7,538 bases of DNA from assembly GCA_021779795.1 (NCBI GenBank), contig JAJXZZ010000152.1, positions 1 through 7,538 of the forward strand. Reading direction: 5' to 3'. Shown here in pieces: positions 1 through 7,538 of the stretch. Source of the DNA: Acidobacteriota bacterium (GTDB lineage: Bacteria > Acidobacteriota > Vicinamibacteria > Vicinamibacterales > Fen-181). The number at the start of each line of letters is the position of its first letter. Positions within the stretch are counted from its first letter, which is position 1. Under the pieces are notes generated by a model that saw only the letters and a list, made by a program, of their open reading frames with translations, was not told where the DNA came from and searched no databases. The position numbers were made by a program, and so were the translations under genes.

Positions 1-160
1 GGAGGCGCAGAAGGCCGCGACGCAGTTCAACGGGCATTCCCTCGGCGGGCGGGCGCTGACGGTGAACGAGGCGAAGCCGAAGCCCGCGTACTCGGGCGGG
101 TTCGGCGGCAACGGCGGCGGCGGCGGTGGCCGCGGCGGCCGGCGCGAGCCCCGCTGGTAG
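1..160 (+). CDS. Glycine-rich RRM RNA-binding protein, C-terminal end (5' partial)
   Basis: Reading from base 2 gives 52 codons ending in TAG at 158-160; the start lies outside the window. The visible part begins with EAQKAATQFNGHSLGGRALTVNEAKPK, cut here as EAQKAATQFNGHSLGG then RALTVNEAKPK. This matches the last helix and strand of an RNA recognition motif: an alanine-rich helix, an N-G-x-x-L-x-G-R turn and a final L-x-V-N-E-A strand. A glycine-rich tail with R-G-G-R follows and ends in REPRW. Small bacterial proteins of one RRM plus a Gly/Arg-rich tail bind single-stranded RNA and are often linked to cold or stress responses. The RNP1 and RNP2 motifs are upstream and cannot be checked, so the family call rests on the tail only. 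Confidence 0.8.
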   Translation, partial: EAQKAATQFNGHSLGGRALTVNEAKPKPAYSGGFGGNGGGGGGRGGRREPRW

Positions 161-194
161 TGGACCGGCGCCCGGCGGACGGGCCATGGCGAGC

Positions 195-217
195 GGGGGC
201 GCCTCGGGTGCGCCCCC
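195..217 (+). terminator. GC hairpin after the RRM gene, possible U-less terminator
   Basis: GGGGGCGC (195-202) pairs perfectly with GCGCCCCC (210-217) across a 7-base loop, 34 bases after the RRM stop codon. No T-run follows, so it is not a canonical intrinsic terminator. It could still end or attenuate transcription, or protect the 3' end of the RRM mRNA. It lies in the 94-base gap before the isomerase gene, where nothing else is evident except that gene's ribosome binding site. Confidence 0.4.
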
Positions 218-242
218 CCGCCGCCTCACATCCCGCACATCA

Positions 243-248
243 GAGAGG
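243..248 (+). promoter_or_regulatory. Ribosome binding site fixing the GTG start of the isomerase gene
   Basis: GAGAGG stands 6 bases before the GTG at 255. It decides the start: the same frame is open back to an ATG at 126, but that would overlap the RRM gene and put 43 low-complexity residues before a clear lipoprotein signal peptide. Confidence 0.7.
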
Positions 249-254
249 TACGTT

Positions 255-1286
255 GTGAAGAGTCGCATTGGCGTGATCCTCATCGCGGTGGCCCTGGTCG
301 CGGCCTGCAAGAAGGCCCCGGCCCAGGCCCAGAAGCCGGCCGGCAGCACCGCCACCCCGAACGCGGCGGCCGCCCCGGCGGCCGTCAAGCCCGTGCCGGC
401 GCAGCTGCCGGAAGTCCTCGCGCGCGTCAACGGCGCCCCGATCGACCGCGGCGAGTTCGAGCGCGCCGTGCAGACCATCGAGGCGCAGGCCGGCGGACCG
501 GTGCCCGCCGAGCGTCGCAACGAGATCTACCGCCAGCTGCTCGACCAGCTGGTCGCCCTCCAGTTGCTCTCGCAGGACGCGGTCGCCAACAAGATCGACG
601 TGCCCCAGTCCGAGGTGGACAGCCGGGTCGCCCAGATCAGGAGCCAGTTCCCCAACGAGCAGGCGTTCACGGCGGCGCTCGCCGAGCGCCGGATGACGCC
701 CGACGGGCTCAAGGCCGACATCCGGCGGCAGATGCTGGCCATGAAGCTGGTGGACACCCAGATCGCGCCGACCATCAAGGTCACCGACGCCGAGGTGCAG
801 GACTTCTACGCCAAGAACCCGGACAAGTTCCAGGAGCCCGAGGCGGTCCACGTGGCGCACATCCTGATCCGCACGCCCGAGAATGCCGACGCCGCCGCCA
901 AGAAGAAGGCGCGGGCCGAGGCCGAGGGCGTGCTGGCGCAGCTCAAGAAGGGGGCCGACTTCGCGACCCTCGCCAAGCAGCACTCGCAGGATCCGGGCAG
1001 CGCGGCCAACGGCGGCGACCTCGGGTTCGTGCCCCGCGGCCAGACCGTCCCGGCCTTCGAGCAGGCGGCCTTCGGCCTCAAGCCCGGCCAGCTGAGCGGC
1101 CTGGTGGAATCCCCCTACGGCTTCCACATCATCAAGATGATCGCCCACCGCGACGGGCGCAAGGTGCCGCTGCAGGAAGTCAAGGCGCAGGTCGAGCAGT
1201 ACCTGAAGCAGCAGAAGATGCAGGAAGCGACGCAGGCCCTGGTCCAGCAGCTCAAGGCCAAGGCGAAGATCGAGATCCTGATCTGA
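255..1286 (+). CDS. Lipoprotein peptidyl-prolyl cis-trans isomerase, SurA/PrsA-like parvulin
   Basis: The 343-residue product is a predicted extracytoplasmic folding factor that isomerises X-Pro bonds in exported proteins. The GTG start gives a short type II signal: basic VKSR, a hydrophobic run, then the lipobox V-A-A-C with Cys18 as the lipidation site. Residues 19-20 are Lys-Lys rather than Asp, which under the proteobacterial rule would not retain it in the inner membrane. An Ala/Pro-rich tether covers about 21-50. A SurA_N-like helical chaperone region spans about 51-190, and one PpiC rotamase domain about 196-297. Rotamase hallmarks are the H202-I-L-I strand, GGDLGFVPRG (253-262), the F268 region and YGFHII with H291. 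Asp246 sits where Pin1 has its catalytic Cys113, as is usual in SurA/PrsA parvulins. A Gln/Lys-rich helix (303-338) closes the protein. SurA itself has two rotamase domains and is not a lipoprotein, so no specific symbol is given. Confidence 0.9.
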   Translation: MKSRIGVILIAVALVAACKKAPAQAQKPAGSTATPNAAAAPAAVKPVPAQLPEVLARVNGAPIDRGEFERAVQTIEAQAGGPVPAERRNEIYRQLLDQLVALQLLSQDAVANKIDVPQSEVDSRVAQIRSQFPNEQAFTAALAERRMTPDGLKADIRRQMLAMKLVDTQIAPTIKVTDAEVQDFYAKNPDKFQEPEAVHVAHILIRTPENADAAAKKKARAEAEGVLAQLKKGADFATLAKQHSQDPGSAANGGDLGFVPRGQTVPAFEQAAFGLKPGQLSGLVESPYGFHIIKMIAHRDGRKVPLQEVKAQVEQYLKQQKMQEATQALVQQLKAKAKIEILI

Positions 1287-1331
1287 GCGGCCCGGGCCGG
1301 CGCCGGCCGGCCCCGGCGGGATGAGACGACG

Positions 1332-1362
1332 AAGGGCGGGCCTCCCGGGGACCCGCCCTTTT
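1332..1362 (+). terminator. Intrinsic terminator of the isomerase gene
   Basis: AAGGGCGGG (1332-1340) pairs perfectly with CCCGCCCTT (1352-1360) around an 11-base loop, and the T-rich stretch TTTTCCTTTGTTCCTTT follows on the plus strand. It starts 46 bases after the isomerase stop. Read on the minus strand, the same hairpin is followed by TTCGTCG, so it is a poor terminator for the converging lyase gene, whose stop is at 1400. No separate T-tailed hairpin for that gene is visible between 1287 and 1399. Confidence 0.8.
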
Positions 1363-1399
1363 CCTTTGTTCCTTTGCCCGCGCGGCGCCCGCGCCGGGC

Positions 1400-2770
1400 C
1401 TACAGCGGTTCGAACTGCGCGGTGAAGTGCCGGAGCATCTTCGGCGCCGACGCGATGCGGTAGCCCCGAAGCCGGTCCTTGGTCCGCGCCACCTCGATGA
1501 CCCCCTCGGCCACGTAGTCGATGTGCGACTGCGTGTAGACGCGCCGCGGGATGGCCAGGCGGACCAGGTCCATCGCGCCCGGCGACTCGGTGCCGTCCGG
1601 GCGCAGCCCGAACATCACCGTGCCGATCTCGACGCCCCGGATCCCCGCCTCGACATAGAGCGCGTTGACGAGCGCGATGCCCGGGTACTGCAGCGGCGGG
1701 ACGTGCGGCAGCAGCGCCCGCGCGTCCAGGTAGATCGCGTGGCCGCCCGAGGGCCGGATCGACGGCACGCCGGCCGCCGTCAGCTTGTCGCCCAGGTACT
1801 CCGTGGACCGGATCCGGTACCGCAGGTAGGGCTCCTCCACCACCTCCTCGAGGCCGCGCGCGATCGCCTCGAGATCGTACCCGGCCAGTCCCCCGTAGGT
1901 CGGGAACCCCTCGGTCAGGATCAGCAGGTTCCGCGCCGCCTCGGCCCACGCGTCGTCGTTCATCGCCAGGAAGCCGCCGATGTTGGCCAGCCCGTCCTTC
2001 TTGGCCGACATCGTGCAGCCGTCGGCCAGCGAGAACATCTCCTGCGCGATCGCCTTGGGCGTCCGGCCCGACTGGCCCGCCTCCCGCAGCTTGACGAAGT
2101 ACGCGTTCTCGGCGAAGCGGCACGCGTCGAGGAACAGCGGCTTCCGGTACCGGTCGCACAGCGCCCGGACGCCGCGCAGGTTCTCGAGCGACACCGGCTG
2201 CCCGCCGCCCGAGTTGTTGGTGATCGTGACCATCACCAGCGGGATCCGGTCGCCGTCCGCCTCGAGCGTGCGCTCGAGCGCCGCCAGGTCCACGTTCCCC
2301 TTGAACGGGTGGACCAGGGCCGGCACGCGCCCCTCGGGGATGACCAGGTCGCGCGCCTCGCACGCCTCGACCTCGATGTTGGCGCGCGTGGGCTCGAAGT
2401 GGTTGTTGTTCGGGACGACCAGGCCCGGCCGGAGGATCGTGTGGAACAGGATCCGCTCGGCCGCGCGCCCCTGGTGCGTCGGGATGATGTGCCGGAACCC
2501 GGTGAGGTCCCGGACCACCGACTCGAACCGGTAGAACGACCGGCTCCCCGCGTACGACTCGTCGCCCTGCATGAGGGCGCCCCACTGCGCGGCCGACATG
2601 GCGCCGGTGCCCGAGTCGGTCAGCAGGTCGATCAGCACGTCCTCGGCGCGCAGCCGGAAGACGTTGTAGCCCGCCTCGCGCAGCGCCGCCTCGCGGTCCT
2701 CCCGCCGCGTGAACTTGACCGACTCGACCGACTTGATGCGGAACGGCTCGATGATCGTGCGAAAGTTCAT
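1400..2770 (-). CDS. tnaA: Tryptophanase-family PLP-dependent beta-eliminating lyase (probable L-tryptophan indole-lyase)
   Basis: The 456-residue product has the full-length fold of tryptophanase and tyrosine phenol-lyase, cytoplasmic tetrameric enzymes that split Trp to indole, or Tyr to phenol, plus pyruvate and ammonia. PLP-site residues are all present: Tyr73 (ESYAGS), THQGR with Arg102, Asn186, Asp215 and Arg218 (LDACRFAENAY), the Schiff-base lysine Lys258 in SAKKD, and Arg409 in IPRRVYT. Overall wording is closer to tyrosine phenol-lyase (EPFRIKSVE, GCTMS, YLGDKL, AAGVP). The substrate-specificity positions instead look like tryptophanase: Ile382 replaces the phenol-lyase Arg381, and His448 (LRHFT) replaces Phe448. 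At the tryptophanase Asp137 / phenol-lyase Thr124 position there is Glu126 (HFEPT). Tryptophan is therefore the likelier substrate, but an altered substrate is possible. The ATG start is 5 bases after the TerC gene's stop, with a TGAGG overlapping that stop. There is no room for a tnaC-like leader peptide. Confidence 0.88.
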   Translation of the reverse strand: MNFRTIIEPFRIKSVESVKFTRREDREAALREAGYNVFRLRAEDVLIDLLTDSGTGAMSAAQWGALMQGDESYAGSRSFYRFESVVRDLTGFRHIIPTHQGRAAERILFHTILRPGLVVPNNNHFEPTRANIEVEACEARDLVIPEGRVPALVHPFKGNVDLAALERTLEADGDRIPLVMVTITNNSGGGQPVSLENLRGVRALCDRYRKPLFLDACRFAENAYFVKLREAGQSGRTPKAIAQEMFSLADGCTMSAKKDGLANIGGFLAMNDDAWAEAARNLLILTEGFPTYGGLAGYDLEAIARGLEEVVEEPYLRYRIRSTEYLGDKLTAAGVPSIRPSGGHAIYLDARALLPHVPPLQYPGIALVNALYVEAGIRGVEIGTVMFGLRPDGTESPGAMDLVRLAIPRRVYTQSHIDYVAEGVIEVARTKDRLRGYRIASAPKMLRHFTAQFEPL

Positions 2771-2775
2771 ACGCC

Positions 2776-3483
2776 TCAGGCCTGCTCCCTTCTCCCCTTC
2801 CGCCGCTCGTCGATGCGCCCCCAGGCCAGCGCCGCCCCGAAGATGACGACGATGACGCCGAGGCCGAGCCACTCGGGGATCTCCCACGACACGATGCCCA
2901 CCTGGTGGAGGTACTCGACGAGCAGCCGGACGCCGACCCACGCGATGATGACGAACGCCCCGTCCACCAGCACGGGGTACCGCTCGACGACCGACAGCAG
3001 CTGCCCGATCACCAGCCGCATCGCGACGATGCCCAGGATGCCGCCCGAGATCACGACCCACACCTTCGGCGACATCGCCACGGCCACCACGATCGAGTCC
3101 ACGGCGAACACGATGTCGGTCAGCTCCACCTTCACGACCGTCGCCCAGAACGGCGACAGGCCCAGCCACGACCTGGCCGGGCGCACCGACCGCCGGTCCT
3201 CGGACTCGCGCTCGCCGAAGAAGTGCCGGAACGGCAGGTAGAGCAGGTAGAGGGCCCCGGCCAGCTTCACCAGGCTGAGGCCGATCAGGTAGAGGCCGAA
3301 CACCAGCGCCACCGTCCGGAACGCGAACGCGCCCACGATCCCGTACCGCAGCGCCTTCTTCTGCAGCGGCTTGGGCAGCCCGAGGACCAGCACCGCCAGC
3401 ACCATCGCGTTGTCGGCGCTGAGCAGTCCCTCGAGGAGCACGAGCAGGAGGACGATCAGCAGGTCTGATCCGTGGATCGGCAC
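2776..3483 (-). CDS. TerC/YkoY-family integral membrane protein, probable Mn2+ exporter
   Basis: The 235-residue protein has about seven hydrophobic segments (roughly 7-33, 46-66, 67-88, 113-137, 142-163, 173-192, 204-222) and a basic C-terminal tail (RIDERRKGRREQA). Two acidic membrane motifs mark the TerC family: LEGLLSADNAMVLA (17-30, Asp24) and ELTDIVFAVDS (120-130, Asp123 and Asp129). The first motif and the following KALRYG are like the Bacillus YceF/YkoY branch rather than the tellurite-plasmid TerC. Characterised members (E. coli Alx, Bacillus MeeF/MeeY) export manganese or supply metal to secreted enzymes; tellurite resistance is not implied. The start is a GTG at 3481-3483; no better in-frame start is seen and the Shine-Dalgarno match is weak (CGGGG). 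It is the first gene of a two-gene unit with the downstream lyase. Confidence 0.88.
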   Translation of the reverse strand: MPIHGSDLLIVLLLVLLEGLLSADNAMVLAVLVLGLPKPLQKKALRYGIVGAFAFRTVALVFGLYLIGLSLVKLAGALYLLYLPFRHFFGERESEDRRSVRPARSWLGLSPFWATVVKVELTDIVFAVDSIVVAVAMSPKVWVVISGGILGIVAMRLVIGQLLSVVERYPVLVDGAFVIIAWVGVRLLVEYLHQVGIVSWEIPEWLGLGVIVVIFGAALAWGRIDERRKGRREQA

Positions 3484-3495
3484 ACGCCCCGTTCA

Positions 3496-3517
3496 CCGCG
3501 GCGCCACCATGCCGCGG
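3496..3517 (-). repeat. Perfect inverted repeat in the terC-like gene's leader
   Basis: CCGCGGC (3496-3502) and GCCGCGG (3511-3517) form a perfect 7-bp dyad with an 8-base spacer, ending 12 bases before the GTG start. In the minus-strand mRNA it could fold into a strong hairpin next to the ribosome binding region, or in DNA it could be an operator. In such GC-rich DNA a 7-bp repeat may arise by chance. Confidence 0.4.
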
Positions 3518-3580
3518 ACTCCCATTCTACCTCGGGGAGGCGCCGTCCCGCCGGCGCGCCGCGCGCCCCGCGGCGCGGAC

Positions 3581-3601
3581 ATTGACATGCACCGTATCAA
3601 T
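3581..3601 (+). promoter_or_regulatory. HAIR-like operator, predicted HspR binding site
   Basis: ATTGACA (3581-3587), a 7-base spacer, then TATCAAT (3595-3601) form an imperfect inverted repeat. The known HAIR consensus is CTTGAGT-N7-ACTCAAG. The site keeps the TTGA and TCAA cores at exactly the consensus distance (11 bases between them) but differs at the outer base and the two inner bases of each arm. It overlaps the -35 hexamer and lies just upstream of a gene encoding an HspR-like repressor, so binding would block RNA polymerase. The geometry and position support the call; the divergent flanking bases lower it. Confidence 0.6.
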
Positions 3602-3610
3602 GCCTATATT
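3582..3610 (+). promoter_or_regulatory. Sigma-70 promoter of the hspR-cbpA-clpB operon
   Basis: A perfect -35 hexamer TTGACA (3582-3587) is followed by 17 bases and then TATATT (3605-3610), one mismatch from TATAAT. Transcription should start near 3617, giving a leader of about 20 bases with a weak CAGGCGGG ribosome site. The promoter stands out as an AT-rich island in GC-rich DNA. Such a strong housekeeping promoter fits control by repression and release, rather than by an alternative sigma factor. No sigma-32 promoter or CIRCE element is seen. Confidence 0.8.
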
Positions 3611-3620
3611 CGTCGTATAG
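3604..3620 (+). repeat. Second dyad CTATA-N7-TATAG over the -10 box and start site
   Basis: CTATA (3604-3608) and TATAG (3616-3620) form a perfect 5-bp inverted repeat with a 7-base spacer. Its centre (3612) lies 21 bases from the centre of the HAIR-like repeat (3591), about two helical turns. It covers the -10 box and likely start site. It lacks the TTGA/TCAA core, and since a -10 box is itself TATA-rich the symmetry may be chance. Confidence 0.35.
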
Positions 3621-3638
3621 CAGATTCAGGCGGGCCCC

Positions 3639-4001
3639 ATGAGGACGACGACCGAGTTCTACTTCATCAGCACCGCCGCGCGCCTGCTCGGCATGCACCC
3701 CCAGACGCTCCGCAAGTACGAGCGGCTCGGCTTCGTGCGGCCGACGCGGACGGTCGGCAGCATGCGCGTCTACTCAGGGGACGAGCTCGAGCGCCTCAGG
3801 CTGATCAAGCACCTGGTCGACGAACTGGGCGTCAACCTGGCCGGCGTCGAGCGCCTGCTGTCGGTCGCCGACTCGGTCGAGCGGATGCGAAAGCTCGGCG
3901 CCGCGGCCCAGGCCCGCGCCGACTCCCGGCGCCGGCTCGAACGCGAGATCGACCGGCTCTGCGAGATCGTCGGCCTCGCCCGCGGGGGCGAGAAAGGCTG
4001 A
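3639..4001 (+). CDS. hspR: HspR-type MerR-family heat-shock repressor
   Basis: The 120-residue protein has an N-terminal winged helix-turn-helix of the MerR family (about 8-46): FISTAARLLGMHPQTLRKYE, then GFVRPTRTVGSMRVYS as the wing. The signature GMHPQTLRxYE together with ELGVNLAGVERLL (62-74) is typical of HspR rather than metal- or drug-sensing MerR proteins. A charged helix (about 80-112) would form the dimer coiled coil. There is no metal-binding cysteine cluster; the only Cys is at 108. HspR represses chaperone genes by binding HAIR sites, and in Streptomyces DnaK acts as its co-repressor, so misfolded protein that titrates DnaK induces the genes. The HAIR-like site just upstream implies autoregulation. 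The stop lies 4 bases before the next gene's start. Confidence 0.92.
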   Translation: MRTTTEFYFISTAARLLGMHPQTLRKYERLGFVRPTRTVGSMRVYSGDELERLRLIKHLVDELGVNLAGVERLLSVADSVERMRKLGAAAQARADSRRRLEREIDRLCEIVGLARGGEKG

Positions 4002-4005
4002 GGGC

Positions 4006-4968
4006 ATGGAATTCAAGGACTACTACCAGACGCTCGGCCTCCCGAAGACCGCCACGGGCAAGGAGATCAAGCAGGCGTTCCGCAAGCTCGCCCGCAAGTA
4101 CCACCCCGACGTCAACCCGGGCGACAAGACGGCCGAGTCCCGCTTCAAGGAGATCAACGAGGCCTACGAGGTGCTGGCCGATCCCGAGAAGCGGCGGAAG
4201 TACGACGAGCTCGGCGCCAACTGGCGGCAGTACGAACAGGCGCAGCAGGCCGGGCAGTCGCCCTTCGGCGACATCCGGTGGTCGACGGGCGGGCCCGCGT
4301 CGGGCGGGTTCCGGGCGGTCGACGAGGAGCAGCTGCGCAGCATGTTCGGCGACGCCAACCCGTTCTCCGACTTCTTCCAGGCCTTCTTCGGCGGCGCGCA
4401 GTCGACCGAACGCCGGGGCCGGAGCCCCCGCGGGGCGCGGGCGCGCGCCGGGCGCGACGTCGAGAACGAGATCGAGCTGTCGCTCGAGGACGCGATGCAC
4501 GGCGCCACCCGGCGGCTGGCGATCAAGCAGGAGGGGCACGCCCGCACGGTGGACGTGCGGATCCCGGCGGGCGTCGGCGACGGGTCGCGCGTCCGGGTGC
4601 CGGGCGAAGGGGAACACGGCGCCGCCGGCGGCCGCCCCGGCGACCTCTACCTGCGCGTGCGCCTGGCGCCGCATCCCCGGTTCGAGCGGCGGGGCCGCGA
4701 CCTGCACACGCAGGTGCGCGTGCCGGTGACCACGGCGGTGCTCGGCGGCGAGGCCGAGGTCGAGACGCTCGGCGGGCGCCCGCTCCGGCTCCGCGTGCCG
4801 GCGCTGACGCAGAACGGGCAGGTGTTCCGCCTGAAGGGGCACGGCATGCCGGCGCTCGGCAAGCCGAACGAGCGCGGCGACCTGTACGCCGCGGTCGTCG
4901 TCGAGATGCCGCGCCGCCTGACGCCCGAGCAGCGGCGGCACTACGAGGAACTGGCAAAGCTCGCGTAA
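4006..4968 (+). CDS. cbpA: CbpA/DnaJ-type (class B) J-domain co-chaperone
   Basis: This 320-residue protein would bind unfolded clients and stimulate DnaK ATPase. The J domain covers about 1-70, with the essential HPD motif at 33-35 and the YDELG end at 66-70. A Gly/Phe region with aromatic clusters (PFGDI, FSDFFQAFFGG) covers about 80-131, followed by a short Arg-rich linker (135-150). Two beta-sandwich client domains follow, about 152-225 and 230-305, with VRIPAGVGDG and FRLKGHGMP as family markers. The CxxCxGxG zinc-finger repeats of true DnaJ are absent, so it is a CbpA-like class B protein. The length is slightly above E. coli CbpA. Its AAAGG ribosome site (3993-3997) lies inside the end of hspR, which suggests translational coupling. 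Between hspR and clpB its job is probably to bring aggregates to DnaK and ClpB. In Helicobacter, CbpA also modulates HspR. Confidence 0.92.
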   Translation: MEFKDYYQTLGLPKTATGKEIKQAFRKLARKYHPDVNPGDKTAESRFKEINEAYEVLADPEKRRKYDELGANWRQYEQAQQAGQSPFGDIRWSTGGPASGGFRAVDEEQLRSMFGDANPFSDFFQAFFGGAQSTERRGRSPRGARARAGRDVENEIELSLEDAMHGATRRLAIKQEGHARTVDVRIPAGVGDGSRVRVPGEGEHGAAGGRPGDLYLRVRLAPHPRFERRGRDLHTQVRVPVTTAVLGGEAEVETLGGRPLRLRVPALTQNGQVFRLKGHGMPALGKPNERGDLYAAVVVEMPRRLTPEQRRHYEELAKLA

Positions 4969-4980
4969 CGGATACCGGCT

Positions 4981-7538
<2,558 letters not shown>

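Noticed and set aside
126..254. N-terminal extension of the isomerase to the ATG at 126
   Set aside because: It overlaps the RRM gene, is Ala/Gly/Pro-rich low complexity, and would hide the lipoprotein signal; the GTG at 255 has a good ribosome site.
240..2585. 781-codon minus-strand frame and 604-codon plus-strand frame (1427-3241) over the isomerase, lyase and TerC genes
   Set aside because: Both are low-complexity Arg/Pro/Gly/Asp-rich shadows of recognised genes; the isomerase, lyase and TerC frames have clear family motifs.
2776..3483. Tellurite resistance function for the TerC-like protein
   Set aside because: No other ter genes are nearby and the motifs resemble the YceF/YkoY manganese branch.
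2771..3496. Extension of the lyase frame upstream to 3496 (698 codons)
   Set aside because: The frame happens to stay open through the TerC gene; family homology starts at MNFRTIIEPFRIKSVE, at the ATG 2768-2770.
3524..3529. TAGAAT on the minus strand as the -10 box of the terC-like gene
   Set aside because: No -35-like hexamer lies 16-18 bases upstream (GGCGGG there), so the promoter for the terC-tna unit cannot be assigned with confidence.
3484..3638. CIRCE element (HrcA site) or sigma-32 promoter before the heat-shock operon
   Set aside because: No TTAGCACTC-N9-GAGTGCTAA-like repeat and no sigma-32-type boxes are visible; the sigma-70 boxes plus the HAIR-like dyad explain the region.

Overview
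The window is a very GC-rich (roughly 70% by eye), gene-dense bacterial chromosomal segment with no mobile element, CRISPR array or RNA gene that I can see. A lipoprotein-type signal on the chaperone-like prolyl isomerase suggests a Gram-negative envelope. A MerR-type HspR repressor controlling dnaJ-like and clpB genes is known from Actinobacteria, epsilonproteobacteria, Deinococcus and several deep-branching high-GC phyla. The combination best fits a high-GC environmental lineage such as Acidobacteriota (Vicinamibacteria type), but this placement is inference and is not decided by the sequence.

Layout. Positions 1-160 hold the 3' end of a glycine-rich RRM RNA-binding protein (+). A 94-base gap with a GC hairpin follows, then a lipoprotein parvulin-type peptidyl-prolyl isomerase (255-1286, +) that ends at a good intrinsic terminator (1332-1362). 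Converging on it is a two-gene minus-strand unit, read from right to left: a TerC/YkoY-type membrane protein (2776-3483), then 5 bases later a tryptophanase-family PLP lyase (1400-2770).

A divergent intergenic region (3484-3638) separates this unit from a heat-shock operon on the plus strand: hspR (3639-4001), a CbpA/DnaJ-type co-chaperone (4006-4968) and clpB (4981 to the window end, lacking only about its last 10-20 residues). The gene gaps are 4 and 12 bases, so the three genes are probably co-transcribed. Their promoter is a near-consensus sigma-70 site (TTGACA, 17 bases, TATATT) in an AT-rich island. Its -35 box lies inside an inverted repeat with the 7-N7-7 geometry and TTGA/TCAA core of the HAIR element that HspR binds.

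How the genes work together. The plus-strand operon is a compact protein-disaggregation module: HspR would repress the operon including its own gene, the J-protein would deliver aggregates to DnaK, and ClpB would extract polypeptides. DnaK and GrpE are not in the window. The minus-strand pair joins a probable metal (Mn2+) exporter with an amino-acid beta-eliminating lyase, an uncommon partnership. The most interesting points are the operator architecture at the hspR promoter, the mixed active-site signature of the lyase, and the terC-tna coupling. I see no wholly new system.
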